Below are positions 61,163 to 64,000 of a DNA stretch of 64,000 nt, in pieces. The stretch is from Eucommia ulmoides. Its lineage: Eukaryota > Streptophyta > Magnoliopsida > Garryales > Eucommiaceae. Within the stretch, counting starts at the first letter, position 1; every line of letters starts with the position of its first letter. Under the pieces are notes generated by a model, which saw only the letters and a program-made list of their open reading frames with translations, had not been told where the DNA came from and searched no databases. The position numbers were made by a program, and so were the translations under genes. The DNA lies in assembly GCA_016647705.1 (NCBI GenBank), contig CM028335.1:10988905-11052904 (forward strand), read 5' to 3'.

Positions 61163-61262
61163 AAACTTCACAGACATGTCAGATGTATGGGCCAAAGAAG
61201 TAGACCTTCACTCTATGAATGGGGATTGCGTCAAGATTCTTGTTGGCAACAAAATTGACAAG
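61163..61262 (+). pseudogene. Copy of RABC2 exon 4 (partial)
   Basis: Matches the last 100 of the 122 bases of exon 4 (56551-56650) and keeps the following GT. It stays open in the same frame: [15 protein letters not shown], then [13 protein letters not shown], including the G4 NKID motif. Seven of 34 codons give a different residue. There is no acceptor-linked start of the exon and no other Rab exon nearby, so it is a non-functional copy, or at most a cryptic exon. It belongs to a larger duplication that includes intron 4. Confidence 0.9.
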
Positions 61263-61267
61263 GTTAG

Positions 61268-61963
61268 CGTTGGAACATGTGAATGTTTGATGCTTGTAAA
61301 AAACCAAGTATCACTAGTTTTCCCTCTATTACTTTTGTCCCGCACTGCTTGGGAATAAAAGTCTAGAGGAGTTTATAAGAGGATAGGTCTAAGTCTTGGG
61401 GTGTGCCCTAAGGGGTACCCACATATTGTAGAGGAGAGAAGAGACACATCCTTGTTGGGTTACCATACACTTGCGCAGCGGCTGTCCTGTCGTGTGAGGT
61501 ATTGTGGTTTTTTTTTTTTTTTGATAAAATTTATTTAATAAAATATTATTTGGGATTACCCGATCTCCAATTTTCTCTCCACGTTTCCCATGAATCTCTC
61601 CACATTTCTCTCCACATATCCCACTCGGCAGTTTCTAGCCATTTTCTACTCGTTCGTGATTTTTTCTATTAATACCGAGGCTTGCCTCAGTTTTTCACTC
61701 CACCAAAATTCGAGCTCTGTTTTACTTTTTATTTGCTTTCCGTGCAGTGTGTTAGGGTGTTTGATTTTCAGGTCTTCTTCCATATAGAGGAGGTCCTAGA
61801 CAGAGGAAAATTCTTAGCTGTTTTATCCTGTGGACGATCGAGTTGTTATAGTGTTTGCACAATCTTGAGCAGAGCCGCGAAACGTATTAAAGAGAGCGAC
61901 CTAGTCCACGACTCAATCTAAAAAAAATTGGTAACTTCGTTCCTTTTACTTGCTACAACAACA
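61268..61963 (+). mobile_element. Insertion of mobile-element-like sequence in the duplicated copy
   Basis: Absent from the original intron 4. It contains CGCACTGCTTGGGAATAAAA and ends with ACGTATTAAAGAGAGCGACC and GTCCACGACTC, phrases like those at the ends of plant LTR sequences. No target duplication is clear. It is probably a solo LTR fragment. Confidence 0.35.
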
Positions 61964-63008
61964 ATTAGTTCCCCATTCTCTATGTCTATGAATACAAATA
62001 ATTCTAGGTATTTCAAAACAAATGGATTTGTGGTTTTTTGAAAATTATGCCAAGAATCATACGCAAGGAGCCAAAGGCAGAGCTGCTTGGTGTTTGGGGA
62101 ATCTTGAATTTTTTGAATTTTTTTACTATCACTCTTATACTTTAAAAAAATTCAATTAAATCTCTTAAAATTTTACATAAGTCCCCACTAGATTATATAA
62201 ATATCAAATAAACTCTGTAAAAAAATTTAGCCCCCCAACCAAATTTTTGGATCTGCAGCTGTAGTTAGGGCATGCGTGGTTGTTTAAATTACCTTATTTT
62301 TGGAATTATTTTATCTTGGATGAATTGCTTTGTATGCCTTTCAATCTACAAATGATTGTTTTAAATAATTGTTTGGGTGACCAAATATTGAGATATTCAA
62401 GGATTGTGAAAAAAATTATATAATTTAAGTTTTTAATAAAAATTAGATGCCTCAATTTTCGTGTTTTAAATTATTGTCATCAAACACGAAATTATAAGGA
62501 TTATTCGTAAATTGATACAATTCACGAATTGCTATGTTAGTTCTTCAATATAAGAAATTACTTCTTCTTCTTTTTTTCATTAATTTATAAAATTAAAATC
62601 ACAAACTAAAACTTCTGGGCATTATATAGGCCCTTTAGTCACCAACACCTGCTAGTTATGTTTTGTTATAGGTAGTAATCACTTGTCTGTCAAATTAAGG
62701 TGGTTTTTATATATTAAAATGCAAGATCATATTTTATACTAGGTGATAAATAATGACCGTTGAATCACATATTGATGTTAGGCCCTTCGATATCTGTTTG
62801 CAGTGGTTTGTCATAATCACCCTGCGTGTGAGGGGGCATGTTGAATCCCACATCGTTTGTGTTACCCTATCTGGAGCTATATGTAAAACCTAGCACAATT
62901 CTCTTCTTACAAGGCATCTTTTGAGAATGAGTTAGGCCTATTGGATTTTCTACGATGACTAATGAGTAACTCAAGCTACTAATTGTTTTAAAAATGGGTC
63001 TCTTATAT

Positions 63009-63471
63009 TGTTGATTATTTCTCATAATCACAATAAAACGGAATTAATTAATAATGATAAATATACATGGATTATAGGACACAATAATGAAGAATAATAA
63101 TCGAAAGCGTACCTATCTCAGCTCTCGCAGGAGATGAAATCTGTCGCAATGGATTACTAACTAGATTTTCCTCCCTATGATCTAGATTTCGTAATGGCGG
63201 CTCTCAATGGGAAGAAACCCTTAATTCTAGATTAGGGAGGGGACCTAGTTATATATACTAGGGTTTCACATTGGGTCCTCTCATAACGAGTTTTAATGAA
63301 ACCCTAAACCTACACTTGCCATTTAATTGGGTTTTTACATAAAAGACGCCACAACCCAAATCAAAATATGATCACTGATTATTTGGGCTGCTTAAATAAT
63401 AGACTATCTATTAACCTTGTTTTGTAAAACAATTAATTCAATTAATATTAGCCCATAAAAATATTCCAACA
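63009..63471 (-). repeat. 3' LTR of a Ty1/copia element
   Basis: It reads TGTTGATTATT..TATTCCAACA on the plus strand, so TG..CA on the minus strand, 463 bases. Adjacent on its right the minus strand has CAAGTGGGAGAAT, the polypurine tract typical of plant copia elements (AAGTGGGAGAnTGTTGGAAT). Confidence 0.8.
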
Positions 63472-64000
63472 TTCTCCCACTTGAACTATATTAATTAAAT
63501 AAATTTAATTTTAAAAATAAGACTCTCGGGTTAATAACAGAAAAAATTTATTTTTGGTGTGGCCATACCTTTTATTTAAAAAAATAATAGTTTATAAGTA
63601 GTATCTTGATAAACTTATCCGGTCCAACATGATCTTGATATTAGATTATAATAGTCTATATGTTAATCTCAACAAACATAAGACTTTCATATTCATAAAT
63701 AATTATAATCATATCGACATGGATCGTAAGTCTGGTAGTGTAGTAATAAACCAATGCCAACATGTGATCATTATCAATATGCATTGTTCTTATCGGTCCG
63801 CATTACAATTTCTTAACAAAATGAAATTGTAATTGTAGTTTCTCAACAAAATGAAACAGCTACAATTTCTCATCAATATGAAATTGTTTGACTTTAACAA
63901 GTCATCTGTCACTAACAATACATCACGAGATCTCAAAATAATGATTAGTGACAGCCAAAAGTATACAATTGTGATTCTTAAGGCACAATATCTTAAGATA
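63472..64000 (-). mobile_element. Interior of a copia element, cut by the window end
   Basis: Starts at the polypurine tract and continues beyond the window. This part is non-coding. It has several copies of CAATTTCT(C/T)A(T/A)CA-type repeats (63807-63890). The other LTR and genes, if any, lie outside. Confidence 0.65.

Larger units (their letters stand above)
61163..63008 (+). repeat. Segmental duplication of RABC2 exon 4 and intron 4
   Basis: Same orientation as the gene, about 4.6-5.4 kb downstream of the original (56551-57575). Matching blocks include CAAATAATTCTAGGTATTTC, TGCCAAGAATCATA and CTTACAAGGC.TCTTTTGAGA. The copy has about 700 extra bases after the exon (61268-61963) and about 190 near 62535-62730. 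It stops at the copia LTR at 63009, after GGGTCTCTTAT. Confidence 0.9.

Noticed and set aside
61590-61921. Plus-strand frames of 65 and 79 residues
   Set aside because: They lie in the LTR-like insertion of the duplicated copy and show no protein family.
1-64000. CRISPR array, phage or bacterial-type operon
   Set aside because: No array of regularly spaced short repeats, no operon-like gene packing; the DNA is plant nuclear.

Overview
The window is nuclear DNA of a flowering plant, most likely a eudicot; I do not assign a species. The signs are genes split by GT..AG introns, a plant thaumatin-like protein gene, a plant RABC2-type Rab GTPase gene, and plant-specific repeats (Tat-like Ty3/gypsy elements, Ty1/copia LTRs, hAT, CACTA and PIF/Harbinger-like DNA elements, microsatellites). 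Most of the window is repeats, with two convincing host genes.

Layout. 1-1357 is the right part of a long LTR. 1.7-4.25 kb is a DNA element split by a 1.7 kb LTR-like insertion. 4.25-6.58 kb is the 3' part of a Tat-like gypsy element. 7.08-18.13 kb is a second, minus-strand Tat-like element. Its gag is interrupted by a solo LTR (11833-17200), which is itself interrupted by a solo LTR of the same family in the opposite orientation (12313-14994); both have perfect 5-bp target duplications. 18.3-20.5 kb is another solo LTR, followed by a probable SINE. 22.15-23.54 kb is the thaumatin-like gene. 25.9-30 kb holds a Helitron-like terminus and a captured, broken exon of a WEB-family coiled-coil gene. 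30-44 kb is a mosaic of PIF/Harbinger-like elements, solo LTRs, a 775-bp hAT element and CACTA ends. 44.16-49.45 kb is a gag-only gypsy element with two LTRs. 51.3-59.9 kb is the RABC2 gene: six exons, 213 residues, all Rab motifs present. A copy of its exon 4 and intron 4 lies downstream (61.16-63.0 kb) and is followed by a copia LTR that runs off the window.

The two host genes are unrelated: one is a secreted pathogenesis-related-type protein, the other a membrane-traffic GTPase. There is no operon-like logic. I found no clear new biological system. The observations most worth checking are the RABC2 segmental duplication, the inverted repeats around the thaumatin exon, the nested opposite-orientation LTRs, the antisense reading frames in the Tat-like elements, and the captured WEB-family exon. 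All comparisons were made by eye, so repeat boundaries and identities are approximate.
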